This document shows positions 1 through 9,353 of a DNA stretch of 64,000 nucleotides, in pieces (position 1 is the first letter of the stretch; each line of letters begins with the position of its first letter). Below the pieces are notes generated by a model. The model worked only from the letters and a program-made list of their open reading frames with translations, had not been told where the DNA came from and made no database searches. This DNA comes from Micromonospora narathiwatensis (lineage in GTDB: Bacteria > Actinomycetota > Actinomycetes > Mycobacteriales > Micromonosporaceae): the NCBI RefSeq assembly GCF_900089605.1, contig NZ_LT594324.1, positions 1,674,001 through 1,738,000 of the forward strand, written 5' to 3'. The translations under genes were made by a program, and so were the position numbers.

Positions 1-568
1 CGGGGAACTCAGGGCCACGGTGGCGGAGGTCGCCGCGACCGGCCGGGTACGACCGGTAGTGGTGTGCGGGCGCAACGAGGCGCTGCGGCAGCAGCTGCGG
101 GCCGAGCATCAGCACGTCTTCGGCTGGGTGGACGACATGCCGACGCTGATGCGCGCGGTGGACGTGGTGGTGGAGAACGCCGGCGGCCTGACCTGCCAGG
201 AGGCGCTCGCCTGCGGGGTGCCCGTGGTGACGTACCGCCCGATCCCGGGGCACGGGCGGGCGAACGCCTCGGTCCTGGCCCGGTCCGGCCTGACCCGGTG
301 GGTACCCGACCGCGACCAGCTCGGACCGGTGCTGGCGGCGCTGACCGGCGACCCTCGGTGTGAGCGCGGCGCCCGGGTGCCCGGACGCCCGGTCCGCGTC
401 GACCCGGCCGAGCCGTGGCTCGACCCGGCGAGCGTCGTCGCCGAGGCGGCGAGCCGGGCCGAGAGCGTGGGGGGAGAGGAGCGTGGCCGGCGGGCCCTCG
501 TCGACTCGGTCGGGGACGCGGCGGCGGTGGTCGCCGCGTTGCTCCAGTCCTCCGGCGGTCCCTGGTGA
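1..568 (+). CDS. MurG/GT28-like glycosyltransferase, C-terminal part
   Basis: The gene enters from the left edge, so only the C-terminal 188 or so codons are visible; the frame is open from base 2 and the first internal GTG (20) is not taken as the start. Visible motifs are the sugar-nucleotide binding half of a GT-B fold: a VVCGRN loop, GWVDDM, then VVENAGGLTCQEAL and a GVPVVTYRPIPGHG segment. The NAGG-x-T-x-x-E pattern is the donor-binding signature of MurG, monogalactosyldiacylglycerol synthase and related GT28 enzymes, so transfer of a hexose or GlcNAc to a lipid is inferred. The stop overlaps the next GTG start (GTGA), suggesting translational coupling with the deacetylase. Acceptor and sugar cannot be told from this fragment. 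Confidence 0.75.
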   Translation, partial: GELRATVAEVAATGRVRPVVVCGRNEALRQQLRAEHQHVFGWVDDMPTLMRAVDVVVENAGGLTCQEALACGVPVVTYRPIPGHGRANASVLARSGLTRWVPDRDQLGPVLAALTGDPRCERGARVPGRPVRVDPAEPWLDPASVVAEAASRAESVGGEERGRRALVDSVGDAAAVVAALLQSSGGPW

Positions 569-1293
569 GCGGTGGTCCCGTCCGGGCCCGCTGGGCCGCG
601 GCGGCGACGCTGCCGGCGTTGCACCTGGCGCCGGCGGTGACCGCGCTGCCGGCCGTCCGGCGCCGGTTCTTCCCCGGGCTGCACGGCCTCGGTCCACCGG
701 ATCGGGTCGCGCTCACCTTCGACGACGGCCCCGACCCGGAGTCCACCCCCGGGTTCCTGGAGGTGCTGGCCGAGCATCGGGTCCGGGCCACCTTCTTCCT
801 GCTCGGCGTGATGTTGCAGCGGTCGCCCGATCTCGGACGGGACATCGTCGCCGCCGGTCACGAGGTGGCGGTGCACGGCTGGCGGCACGACAACCTGCTG
901 CTGCGCGGGCCGGCGGCCACCGTACGCGACCTGGCCCGCGCCCGCGCGCTGATCACCGCCGTGACCGGCCGGACGCCCCGGTTCCTGCGCCCGCCGTACG
1001 GGTTGCTGACCGGTGCCGCCCTGGTGGCGGCGCGTCGGCTGGGGCTGGAGCCGGTGCTGTGGAGCTCCTGGGGCCGGGACTGGACCGCCACGGCGACCGC
1101 CGACACGGTGTACGACACCGTCCGGGCGGGACTCTCCGGCGGGGGCACGATCCTGCTGCACGACTCCTCGTGCACCGCCGCGTCGGGCGCGTGGCGGGCC
1201 GGGCTGGCCGCCCTGCCCCGGCTGCTGGCCGAGTGCCGGAGCCAAGGCTGGACCGTCGGCCCGCTCGGCGGGCACCGGGACGTGGCCCGGTGA
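565..1293 (+). CDS. Polysaccharide deacetylase (NodB/CE4 domain)
   Basis: A 242-residue CE4-family protein, expected to remove N-acetyl (or O-acetyl) groups from an envelope glycan outside the membrane. The canonical motifs are present in order: TFDDGPD (catalytic base Asp and metal Asp), HGWRHDN (the two metal-binding His), RPPYG, a W-rich motif 4 region and LLHDSS near the C terminus. A hydrophobic N-terminal stretch could be a signal anchor. The GTG at 565 overlaps the upstream stop as GTGA, which decides the start; the frame is open further upstream but that stretch is Arg/Gly-rich and not protein-like. The stop again overlaps the following GTG. Co-translation with a lipid glycosyltransferase and a membrane transporter suggests a small glycolipid or cell-wall modification unit. 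The family call is firm; the substrate is not known. Confidence 0.85.
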   Translation: MSGGPVRARWAAAATLPALHLAPAVTALPAVRRRFFPGLHGLGPPDRVALTFDDGPDPESTPGFLEVLAEHRVRATFFLLGVMLQRSPDLGRDIVAAGHEVAVHGWRHDNLLLRGPAATVRDLARARALITAVTGRTPRFLRPPYGLLTGAALVAARRLGLEPVLWSSWGRDWTATATADTVYDTVRAGLSGGGTILLHDSSCTAASGAWRAGLAALPRLLAECRSQGWTVGPLGGHRDVAR

Positions 1294-2135
1294 CCATCGC
1301 GGTGGTGACCGCGCTCGTCGCCGCCTTCTGCTACGCGCTCTCCACCACCATTCAGCAGCGGGCGGCGAAGCGGCAGCCGCCACGGCGGGCGTGGGATCTG
1401 CGGTTGCTGTGGCGGCTGCTGCGTACCCGGTCCTGGCAGCTCGGCTGGACGCCGAGCCTGGGCGCCCTCCTCGCCCAGGCCGTGGCCCTGCGGCACGGCC
1501 CGTTGGCCGTGGTGCAGCCGTTGCTGGCCACCGGGCTGTTCATGGCCATCCTGATCGAGGCCGCCTGGACCCGGCGGCCGGTGCAACGCCGTGACCTGGT
1601 GGCGACCCTGCTCGGCACGGCGGGCCTGGCCGCGTTCCTGGCCACCGCGGCCCCGTCGGCGGGGATCGACGACCCGGCCGCCAGCTCGTGGTGGTGGGTG
1701 GCGGGCGGGGCCGGCGGCGCGGTGGGCGCCTGCCTGGCGGCGGCCCGGCCGACCACCGGCGCGGCCCGTGGCGCGCTGCTCGGCGTGGCCACCGGGATCC
1801 TGTACGGCCTGTCCTCGGCCCTGATCAAGGCGGTGGTGACCCGCTTCAACGGCGACCTGTTCGAGCTGGTCACGGACCCGCGGCTGGCGGCGTTGGTGGT
1901 GGTCTCGCTGGTCGGCGTGCAGGTCAACCAGAACGCGTTCCAGAGCGGGCGGATCGCCGCCCCGCTGACCGCGCTCACCCTCACCGAGCCGGTGACCGGC
2001 GTGGTCGTCGGGGCGACCGCGTTCCGCGAGACGCTCTCCGTGGGCGGGTACTGGATCCCGCTCGTCGTGCTCGCGGCGGGCGCGATCGTGGCGGGCGTCT
2101 GGCTGGCCGCCGGCGCGCCGCGCAAGGCCCACTGA
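1290..2135 (+). CDS. DMT-superfamily (EamA/NIPA-like) membrane transporter
   Basis: A 281-residue polytopic membrane protein with about nine or ten hydrophobic helices, beginning with a helix carrying the FCYALSTTIQQRAA stretch typical of DMT-family proteins annotated as EamA or NIPA-like. The later helix with ALTLTEPVTGVVVG and an acidic-polar FRET loop matches the second EamA repeat. It may move a small metabolite or cation across the membrane; no substrate can be read from the sequence. The GTG at 1290 overlaps the deacetylase stop (GTGA) and fixes the start. It is the last gene of the three-gene plus-strand unit and converges on the histidine kinase gene 37 bp downstream. Confidence 0.75.
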   Translation: MTIAVVTALVAAFCYALSTTIQQRAAKRQPPRRAWDLRLLWRLLRTRSWQLGWTPSLGALLAQAVALRHGPLAVVQPLLATGLFMAILIEAAWTRRPVQRRDLVATLLGTAGLAAFLATAAPSAGIDDPAASSWWWVAGGAGGAVGACLAAARPTTGAARGALLGVATGILYGLSSALIKAVVTRFNGDLFELVTDPRLAALVVVSLVGVQVNQNAFQSGRIAAPLTALTLTEPVTGVVVGATAFRETLSVGGYWIPLVVLAAGAIVAGVWLAAGAPRKAH

Positions 2136-2172
2136 GCCGCCGCCCCGCCCGCGCTCGGTTCGGCCGGCCCGG

Positions 2173-3255
2173 TCAGCCCGAGGTCAGCCTGATCGGTCCG
2201 TCGGCGGGCTCCGCGCGGACCGGTTCCGGGCGGGCCGGTCCGGGCGGGGCGGGTTCGGGAACCCACAGCCCGACCCGGGCGCCGCCGCCCGGCCCGCCGC
2301 CGACGGTCATCCGACCGTCGAGCGTCGCGGCCACCGCACCGACGATGGCCCAGCCGAGACCCGTGCCGGTGGCGGTGGGACGACCGGGCCGCCCGGCGAG
2401 CAGGTCGGGTACGGCCTCCGGCGGGATGCCCTCTCCCGAGTCGATCACCTCCACCGTCCAGCCGGCCGGGTCCCGGCGGCCCACCAGCGCGATCCGGTCC
2501 CCGGGGCCGGTGAACTTCACCGCGTTCTCGATCAGGCAGTCCAACGCGGCCTCCAACCGCTCCGGGTTGACCCGGGTCAGCCCGATCCCCGACCGGCAGG
2601 ACCAGTCCCGGTCGGCGGTCGGCGCCCAGCGCCGGGCGATCCGGGCCAGTTCGAGGTCCAGGTCGACCGGGCGCACCGGATGCTGCTGCTCCAGTTGCAC
2701 GAGGGTGAGCAGCCGGTGCGCGATGCGGGTCGCCTTGTCCAGCTCGTCGAGTACCACCGCGGTGTCCGCCAGGGTCGGCGGATCGTCGTGGGTGGTACGC
2801 AGCAGTTCGGTGTAGCCGCGGGCGATGGTCAGTGGCGTACGCAGCTCGTGCGAGGCGAGCCGGACCAGCAGTTCCTGCCGGTGCGCCCGGTCCCGCTCGG
2901 CCTCGCCGATGCGGCGCATCTCGTGCAGCAGCACGTGCCGGCGGTGCACGTGCCAGGCCATCACCACGAAGATCACCGTCATCAGCGGTTCCTCGGCGGT
3001 CTCCTCCCAGCGGATCTCGCCGACGGCCGCGTGGTGGGCCAGGATCACGCCGGTCGTGGTGGTCACCGCCACCAGCGCGGCCACCATCCCGGACAACGGC
3101 CAGGTGGTGAAGCCGTAGACCAGGGCCAGGCTGATCCAGACCAGGTGGAACGGCACCGTCTCCTGCCCGGGCAGGAACCACATGAGTGCCACGTTGATCG
3201 CGGTGAAGACGATCCACAGGTGGGCCAGCAGCCGGTCAGTCGACGACGTACGCAT
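2173..3255 (-). CDS. Sensor histidine kinase
   Basis: A 360-residue membrane histidine kinase. The first 115 or so residues contain three to four hydrophobic helices with very short loops, so it lacks a large extracytoplasmic sensor domain and probably senses within or near the membrane. The HisKA phospho-acceptor motif is ASHELRTPL (His near residue 138), followed by an N box (ENAVKF), the DSGEGIP G1 box and the GTGLGWAIV G2 box of the HATPase domain. The ATG at 3255 overlaps the end of the response-regulator gene by 20 bp, so the two are co-translated. It lies back-to-back with the copper-oxidase locus, which makes that locus the obvious candidate regulon. The signal is unknown. Confidence 0.9.
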   Translation of the reverse strand: MRTSSTDRLLAHLWIVFTAINVALMWFLPGQETVPFHLVWISLALVYGFTTWPLSGMVAALVAVTTTTGVILAHHAAVGEIRWEETAEEPLMTVIFVVMAWHVHRRHVLLHEMRRIGEAERDRAHRQELLVRLASHELRTPLTIARGYTELLRTTHDDPPTLADTAVVLDELDKATRIAHRLLTLVQLEQQHPVRPVDLDLELARIARRWAPTADRDWSCRSGIGLTRVNPERLEAALDCLIENAVKFTGPGDRIALVGRRDPAGWTVEVIDSGEGIPPEAVPDLLAGRPGRPTATGTGLGWAIVGAVAATLDGRMTVGGGPGGGARVGLWVPEPAPPGPARPEPVRAEPADGPIRLTSG

Positions 3256-3904
3256 AGCCCACGCCGCGTACCGTCTCGATCCGGTCCGGCCGGTCCAGCC
3301 GGCCGCGCAGCCGGCGGACCGACACGTCGACCACGTTGCTTCCCGGGTCGAAGTGCAGGCCCCACACGTCGGCGAGCAGCTCCTCGCGGCTGCACGGACG
3401 GCCGGCCCGGCTCATCAGGTGCTGCAACAGCAGGAACTCGCGCAGCGGCAGGTCCACCCGCACCCCGTCGACGGTGGCCTGGCGCCGATGCAGGTCCAGC
3501 CGCACCGGCCCGACCCGCAGCCACCGGCCCGAGTCCCCGGTCGGCGTCCCGCGCATCCGGGCGCGTACCCGGGCCACCAGCTCGGCGACCGCGAACGGTT
3601 TGCCGAGGAAGTCCGCCGCGCCCGCCTCCAGCACCGCTACCCGGGCGCTGATCTCCGGCACCGCGGACAGCACCAGCACCGGCTGCTCGGGTCGCCGCTG
3701 AAGCAGCCGGTCCAGTACCTGACGGCCGTCCATGCCGGGCAGCATCAGGTCCAGGACCACCAGGTCGAAGTCCCGGCGCAGCGCCGCGTCCAGTCCGGCC
3801 GTGCCGGACGACGCCCGCTCGGTCAGCAGGCCACCGCCCTCCAGTGCCCGGGCGACCAACCGTCCGAGCCGCTCGTCGTCCTCGATCACCAGTACTCGCC
3901 CCAC
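3236..3904 (-). CDS. OmpR/PhoB-family response regulator
   Basis: A 222-residue response regulator. The receiver domain (about residues 1-115) shows the acidic pair EDDE, the phospho-acceptor Asp in VVLDLMLPG and the conserved Lys in LGKPF. The C-terminal half is a winged-helix OmpR-type domain with LPLREFLLLQHL, the SREELLADVWG helix and the closing RTVRGVGYAYV wing. The start is GTG at 3904; reading backwards the gene precedes and overlaps the kinase gene. It is divergently arranged to the 1710-residue exported protein gene, and the 246-bp gap between them holds a pair of 7-bp direct repeats at 11-bp spacing, the geometry usual for this regulator family. Regulation of the copper-oxidase cluster is therefore inferred, not shown. 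Confidence 0.92.
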   Translation of the reverse strand: MGRVLVIEDDERLGRLVARALEGGGLLTERASSGTAGLDAALRRDFDLVVLDLMLPGMDGRQVLDRLLQRRPEQPVLVLSAVPEISARVAVLEAGAADFLGKPFAVAELVARVRARMRGTPTGDSGRWLRVGPVRLDLHRRQATVDGVRVDLPLREFLLLQHLMSRAGRPCSREELLADVWGLHFDPGSNVVDVSVRRLRGRLDRPDRIETVRGVGYAYVVD

Positions 3905-4027
3905 CGTGCCCCCACAGCCGTCGGTGACTTTCTGGTGTCCCTATGAAGCGCGCCTCGTGTTCGTTACCGCCACCGCCGAACGGGGTGCGTTTCTGTCGCG
4001 GTTCCGACACAGGGGGTCGGCGACCGG

Positions 4028-4045
4028 ATGACGGTCGCATGACGG
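4028..4045. promoter_or_regulatory. Candidate response-regulator binding site (direct repeat)
   Basis: Two identical copies of ATGACGG lie at 4028-4034 and 4039-4045, 11 bp apart start to start, followed by TGTCAT at 4050. One helical turn between tandem half-sites is typical of OmpR/PhoB-family regulators. The site sits in the divergent gap between the regulator gene (start 3904) and the large exported protein gene (start 4151). Binding is a prediction from spacing and position only. Confidence 0.4.
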
Positions 4046-4150
4046 CGCTGTCATAAACCGTCGTCGGTGCGGCGGTGCCGCCCATGCTCCTCACACCAGC
4101 CCGGCCGCCTACCACTGTGGCCGTTCGCCGCTGACCGAGGGGGTGAGGGC

Positions 4151-7100
4151 ATGCCGCGCCGTTCCGTCTGGCCGCGCTGGTTCGTGTCCGCCAGTTGCCT
4201 GCTGATCGTCGGGATCGTCGTACCGCCGGGTTCGGCCGCTGCCGAGCCGACCACGGGCGGGATCACCCTCAAGGTGGTCAGCGCCCGGACCGTCGGGGCA
4301 GCCCCGCAGATCCAGCAGGGCGACCCGGTGACCGACTACCGATGGATGATCACGGCGGACGACACGGGCGACCCGCACGACGCCTTGTCGCACTGCCTGC
4401 CGGCCCGGGCCGGAGTGGCCAGCGCGCCGGACTTCGCCGACCACTGCCGCTGGCCGTCCATCCGCAACACCCCGGGCGCGGTGCCGGTGGTCGCGCAGGG
4501 TGACCGGGCCACGCTCGCCAGTGGTACGCCGCTGGACGGCCTGCCGGCCGGCCGCTACCTGATCTCGGTGACCGCGGACGGCTACAAGATCGACGGTGAG
4601 CACTTCACGGTCACCCCGGGCCGGACCACCGCGGTGACCGTCGGCATGCAGCCGTACCCGCTGCCGCTCGGCACGGTCCGGCTGCGGATCTTCGAGGACA
4701 GCGTCCCGGTCGACGGCACCTACGAGGTCGGTGCCGAGCGGGGTCTGGCCGGCTTCACCGCCCACCTCGCCGACGTGATGGGGGAGGTGACGGTCGACTA
4801 CTACGGCAACCCGCTCTGCACCGAGTACGAGCACACCGCGCCGGACGCGAGGCACCCGGCCGGGCAGGTCGTGTTCGACGACGGCAGTCCGGTCATCGCC
4901 GAGGAGTCCACCGGCTGCCGCAGCGACGCGAACGGCGACATCGTCATCCCCAACCTCGGCCCGAACCGGTACGCCGCCTCGGTCGTCGCCCCGAGCGGGC
5001 AGAGCTGGGTGCAGACGACCACGCTGGAGGGTGGCCACGACTGGGACGTCTGGGTGCAGGAGAACGACACCGGCTACGACACGGAGCAGAGCCTCGGCGG
5101 CGAGCCGGTGCCGTACGTGGACTTCGGCTTCGTCTCCCCGAAGGCGCTCACCGGCACCGCCACCGGCGCGATCACCGGCACCGTGGTGCAGGTCTACACG
5201 TACATCGGCGGGCAGGGCGGCGTGACGGTGCCGGAGACCGGGGTGGCCGGCGGGAAGATCGCCGGCCCGGTGTCCCGGCCCTGGGTGGCCCTGTCCGACC
5301 TGGGCGACGGCGACCAGATGATCTACCTGGACCGGGGTGCCGCCGACGGTTCCTTCCGCATCCCGCACGTGCCCGACGGTGACTACCAGCTGACCCTCTG
5401 GGACGGCCCGCAGGAGATGCTGCTCGACTCGTTCAATGTCACGGTCAGCGGCGGGAAGACTGTCGACGTCGGCACCAAGCCCCTCGCGGGCTGGTTCACC
5501 GAGATCACCGGCACGGTCTTCGTGGACACCAACGGCAACGGCCGGCAGGACCCCGGTGAGAAGGGCGTGCCCCGCTTCCCGGTGGTGGTCAAGGAACGCG
5601 ACAACTCCCTGATGGACCAGGGCACCAACAGCGTGGTCACCGACAGCAACGGCCGCTACGCCATCAAGGAGGTGTACCCGTTGAGCAAGTGGCTGGTGCT
5701 GGAGGCGTTCCACACCCGCTACCGCACCACCGGCATCACCTACCAGGCGCCCAACGACCCCACCCCGACCACGCTGCTCGGCGCGGCCGTCGACGTGGAC
5801 GTGCTGCCGATCATCGGGCTGGCCGGTCGGGTGGACTGGGGTGTGCAGCCGTACCGGGGGACGGAGAACGGCGGCATCGCCGGCACCGTCACCTACGACA
5901 CCACCCGCAACGAACTCGACCCGGCGTACGCGGTCACCGAGCCGTACCAGCCGGGCATCCCCGGCCTCGGGGTCCACCTGTACGCGGTGGTCCGCGACGA
6001 GAACGGGGACCCGGTCCGGGACGAGGACGGCGCGCTGAAGAAGGGCCCGGAACTCAACGACGCGTACACCTCGGAGACCTGGCAGCCCGGACGTGGCTGC
6101 ACCGCGCGGATGTTCGACGGGCGCCCGCTGACCGACCAGCTCGCCCTGCCGGACTTCGGCACCGACGCGAACCAGATGTGCGTCGAGGCGCCGATGATGG
6201 GCTTCCAGGCCGCGCCGACCGACAACGACCCGGCCAACTTCGGGCAGACCGTCAACGGCAACTACGCGTTCGCCGACTCCAGGCTGAACCTGATTCCGCC
6301 GGGCGACCCGGCGAACCCCGGCCCCGATCACGACCTGCCGCTGTACGCTCCGTTGCCGGACGGCCAGACCCAGCCGCTGGTGCCCGACGACTACCTGGTG
6401 TCGGTGGAGCTGGGCGAGAACCCGGTCGGCGGCGGGTCGATGTACCTGCCGACCCGGGAGGAGGACGTCAACGTCTTCGACGGCGACGGCTACCTGCCCC
6501 AGGAGAACTTCCCGCCCTCGCCCGACCAGGCGACCGAGCAGCCGGCGCCACCCGACCCGCAGCCCGACCCGGGCGAGCCGCCGTCGCAGGGCAACGGCAT
6601 CAACTCGTCCTGCGCCGGCGCCCTGCACGAGGTGCACGTCACCGACCCCGCCTTCCTCGACGGCGGCGGCAGCCCGTTCGAAGGCCAGCGGCGCCCGCTC
6701 TGCGACACCAAGCTGGTCGAGGTCCGGGCCGGGCAGACCAGCGCGCCCAACTTCAACCTGTTCACCCCGGTGCCGCTGCCCACCCACTTCTGGGGGCTGG
6801 TGATCAATGACCTCGGCCTGAGCCACGACAGGCGCAGCGTCAACTACGGCGAGGCCGAGGGCATCCCGAACCTCCCGGTCGGCCTGTACGACTGGGCCGG
6901 CCGCCTGGTGGACACCGTCGACACCGACTTCAACGGCATGTACGAGGCGATCGAGCCCTCGACCAGCACGTACAACTGTCCGCTGCCGGCCGGGCCCTGC
7001 CCGAACATGTACCGCTTCGTCGGCAACGACCCCGGCCAACCCGGACACCTCAACGGCAACTACAACCCCCGCTACCGCACCATCGGCACCAACTTCCAGG

Positions 7101-9283
7101 CATGGCCCGGCCTCTACACGGTGACCGACACCGCGCCCACCGCGGTCGCCGCGGTCGGCATCTCGCCCGGCTCCGGCCAGCTCGGCGCCGTGCAGTGCGA
7201 CCCGGCCGGGGACGACCCGCAGCTGTTCGCGGTCTCCCGGCCGTTCCTGCGCAGCACCGACACCGACCGCCGGGTCACCATCACCGGCATCGGGTTCGGC
7301 GTCCGCGGTCCGGGCAGCGCGGTCCGGTTCACCTCGGCCGGCACCTCCCCGACGGTGACCGTCAACTCCTGGTCCGACCGGAAGATCGAGGTCACCGTCA
7401 CCGGCGGCTCGGTCGGCCCGGCGGAGGTGAGCGTCACCGCCGCCAACGGCCGGGAGACGGTCAACGGCCTCACCTTCCAGATCCTTGGCGCCACGACCGG
7501 CAGCGGCATCGGCGGTGCGAACAACCCCCGGCTGTTCCAGGTCAAGCCGCCCGCCTTCGCGGTACGCACCGGGGAGACCACCTACTCCAGCGTGCAGGCG
7601 GCGCTGGAGGCGGCGGCCACCATCGGCGGCATCGGGGTCGTGGCGGTCTGGCCGAACACCCCGGGCCCGGACAACCCGGCCGGCGCGTACCTGGAGAACG
7701 TGATCGTGCACTCCTCGGCGCGGCTGCAGGGCGTCGGCCCGGGCGGCCGGTACGCCGACGGCACGGTCGTCGCCGGGTCGATCCTCGACGGCCGGGCGTT
7801 CGGCATCGACAGCCCGGCCGGTACGGCGTGGCTGAACCTGGTCGCGTCCCTCCCGCACGCGGGGCCGGCGGCGGTGCCGGACGGCGCGGTGGTGACCGTG
7901 CTGGCCCGTCCCGGACAGTTCAGCTCGGGCAACGCCGTCACCATCGACGGCTTCCGGATCACCGGCGGCAACCAGTCCGACTTCCCGGGCAACGTCAACC
8001 AGTGGACCGGCGGGGTGAGCACCCCGTACGGCGCGCCGGGCGCGGTGGTGACCCAGGGCGGTGGCATCTACCTGCACGGCGCGGCCCGCTACACCCGGAT
8101 CACCGACAACGTCATCGTCGCCAACAGCGGCTCGTACGGCGGCGCGATCCGGATCGGCACCCCCTACCTGAACACCAGCAACGACCACGTCACCGTCTCC
8201 CGCAACCAGATCCGGGACAACGGTGGCACCAACCTGGCCGGCGGCATCGGCATCTTCGCCGGCAGCAACGCGTACTCGGTGGACCACAACGCCATCTGCG
8301 GCAACTTCTCGGCCGAGTACGGCGGCGGAGTCAGCCACTACGGCCTGTCGTACAACGGCCGGATCGCGAACAACCGGATCTGGCTCAACCAGTCGTACGA
8401 CGAGGGTGGCGGCGTCATGGTCGCCGGTGAGCTGCCGTCGGACCCGACGAAGCTGTCGCCCGGCACGGGCGCGGTGCAGATCGACGCCAACCTGGTGGAG
8501 GCGAACCTGGCCAACGACGACGGCGGCGGTGTCCGGCTGCTCCAGGCCGGCAACGTGCCGATCTCGGTGACCAACAACATGCTGGTCGACAACATCTCCA
8601 CCCACGAGGGCGGCGGGATCGCGCTCGACGACGCGCCGGACGTGCGGTTCGTCAACAACACCGTCGCGGGCAACATCACCACCGCGACCGCGGCCACCAG
8701 CAACGGCCGCGCCGCCCCCGCCGGCCTGTCCACCACCGCCAACAGCACTCAGTTGCAGGCCACCCTGCCGGCCGACTCGCCCAACTTCAGCAAGCCGAAG
8801 CTGTTCAACAACGTGTTCTGGGACAACCGGGCCGGCGAGTGGACCGGCGAGTACGTCAAGGGCATCGGCGCCGGCGGCGCCCCGGCCGGGGACACCGTTC
8901 GGCACTGGGACATGGGCTCGGCCGACGGGGTGGGGCCGCTGACCCCGACCAACTCGGTGCTCCAGGACACCACCGGCACCGCGCTCGCCGGCACCAACCG
9001 GGTCGGCGTCGACCCCCGGTTCCGCAGACCGTTCCCGGTGTCGGTGCAGATCCTCACCTCGCGTACCTTCCCGTCGTTCCGGCAGGCGGTGATCGTGCTC
9101 CAGGAGGTCCCGCTGACCGAGATGGGTGACTGGCACCTCGCCGACGCCACCTCGTCGGCGCGCGCACTGGGAGTGCTCTCCCGCACCTACGGCACGTTCA
9201 CCGTCACCGCCCCGACGGTCGACATCGACGGCCAGGCCCGCAGCACCACGCGTCCCGACGCCGGCGCCGACGAACTGTCCTGA
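4151..9283 (+). CDS. Giant exported protein: SdrD-B-like, IPT/TIG and parallel beta-helix domains
   Basis: A 1710-residue exported protein. The ATG at 4151 follows a good ribosome site (GAGGGGGTGAGG) and opens a classic signal peptide ending near AAAEP; the ATG at 4067 in the same frame would bury it. Domains in rough order: prealbumin/CnaB-like repeats in the first 440 residues; an SdrD-B-type domain at about 450-510 with a calcium-loop DTNGNGRQDPGE; further B-type repeats with a Pro-rich linker (about 790-815); an IPT/TIG Ig-like domain at about 1000-1110; and a right-handed beta-helix with repeated GGG-x-x and NN-x-I rungs at about 1140-1520. There is no LPXTG motif or transmembrane anchor, so it is probably secreted or held by partners. 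It is followed by three cupredoxin-type oxidase paralogues, suggesting a scaffold or binding protein for them. No known function is recognised. Confidence 0.8.
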   Translation: MPRRSVWPRWFVSASCLLIVGIVVPPGSAAAEPTTGGITLKVVSARTVGAAPQIQQGDPVTDYRWMITADDTGDPHDALSHCLPARAGVASAPDFADHCRWPSIRNTPGAVPVVAQGDRATLASGTPLDGLPAGRYLISVTADGYKIDGEHFTVTPGRTTAVTVGMQPYPLPLGTVRLRIFEDSVPVDGTYEVGAERGLAGFTAHLADVMGEVTVDYYGNPLCTEYEHTAPDARHPAGQVVFDDGSPVIAEESTGCRSDANGDIVIPNLGPNRYAASVVAPSGQSWVQTTTLEGGHDWDVWVQENDTGYDTEQSLGGEPVPYVDFGFVSPKALTGTATGAITGTVVQVYTYIGGQGGVTVPETGVAGGKIAGPVSRPWVALSDLGDGDQMIYLDRGAADGSFRIPHVPDGDYQLTLWDGPQEMLLDSFNVTVSGGKTVDVGTKPLAGWFTEITGTVFVDTNGNGRQDPGEKGVPRFPVVVKERDNSLMDQGTNSVVTDSNGRYAIKEVYPLSKWLVLEAFHTRYRTTGITYQAPNDPTPTTLLGAAVDVDVLPIIGLAGRVDWGVQPYRGTENGGIAGTVTYDTTRNELDPAYAVTEPYQPGIPGLGVHLYAVVRDENGDPVRDEDGALKKGPELNDAYTSETWQPGRGCTARMFDGRPLTDQLALPDFGTDANQMCVEAPMMGFQAAPTDNDPANFGQTVNGNYAFADSRLNLIPPGDPANPGPDHDLPLYAPLPDGQTQPLVPDDYLVSVELGENPVGGGSMYLPTREEDVNVFDGDGYLPQENFPPSPDQATEQPAPPDPQPDPGEPPSQGNGINSSCAGALHEVHVTDPAFLDGGGSPFEGQRRPLCDTKLVEVRAGQTSAPNFNLFTPVPLPTHFWGLVINDLGLSHDRRSVNYGEAEGIPNLPVGLYDWAGRLVDTVDTDFNGMYEAIEPSTSTYNCPLPAGPCPNMYRFVGNDPGQPGHLNGNYNPRYRTIGTNFQAWPGLYTVTDTAPTAVAAVGISPGSGQLGAVQCDPAGDDPQLFAVSRPFLRSTDTDRRVTITGIGFGVRGPGSAVRFTSAGTSPTVTVNSWSDRKIEVTVTGGSVGPAEVSVTAANGRETVNGLTFQILGATTGSGIGGANNPRLFQVKPPAFAVRTGETTYSSVQAALEAAATIGGIGVVAVWPNTPGPDNPAGAYLENVIVHSSARLQGVGPGGRYADGTVVAGSILDGRAFGIDSPAGTAWLNLVASLPHAGPAAVPDGAVVTVLARPGQFSSGNAVTIDGFRITGGNQSDFPGNVNQWTGGVSTPYGAPGAVVTQGGGIYLHGAARYTRITDNVIVANSGSYGGAIRIGTPYLNTSNDHVTVSRNQIRDNGGTNLAGGIGIFAGSNAYSVDHNAICGNFSAEYGGGVSHYGLSYNGRIANNRIWLNQSYDEGGGVMVAGELPSDPTKLSPGTGAVQIDANLVEANLANDDGGGVRLLQAGNVPISVTNNMLVDNISTHEGGGIALDDAPDVRFVNNTVAGNITTATAATSNGRAAPAGLSTTANSTQLQATLPADSPNFSKPKLFNNVFWDNRAGEWTGEYVKGIGAGGAPAGDTVRHWDMGSADGVGPLTPTNSVLQDTTGTALAGTNRVGVDPRFRRPFPVSVQILTSRTFPSFRQAVIVLQEVPLTEMGDWHLADATSSARALGVLSRTYGTFTVTAPTVDIDGQARSTTRPDAGADELS

Positions 9284-9288
9284 CCGCC

Positions 9289-9320
9289 CGCGGGCGGCCG
9301 GCGCGGGCCGGCCGCCCGCG
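9289..9320 (+). terminator. Strong intercistronic hairpin
   Basis: A perfect 13-bp stem (9289-9301 with 9308-9320) closes a 6-base loop just after the giant gene's stop and 33 bp before the next start. It lacks a U-tract. It may be a partial terminator or an mRNA-stabilising element that sets different levels of the giant protein and the oxidases. Confidence 0.6.
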
Positions 9321-9353
9321 TACCCCGCCCGTCCCACCCGCGAGGAGGAGATC

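Noticed and set aside
360..1289. Upstream extension of the transporter frame through the deacetylase gene
   Set aside because: The real start is the GTG at 1290 overlapping the deacetylase stop; the upstream part overlaps a gene with intact CE4 motifs and is not protein-like.
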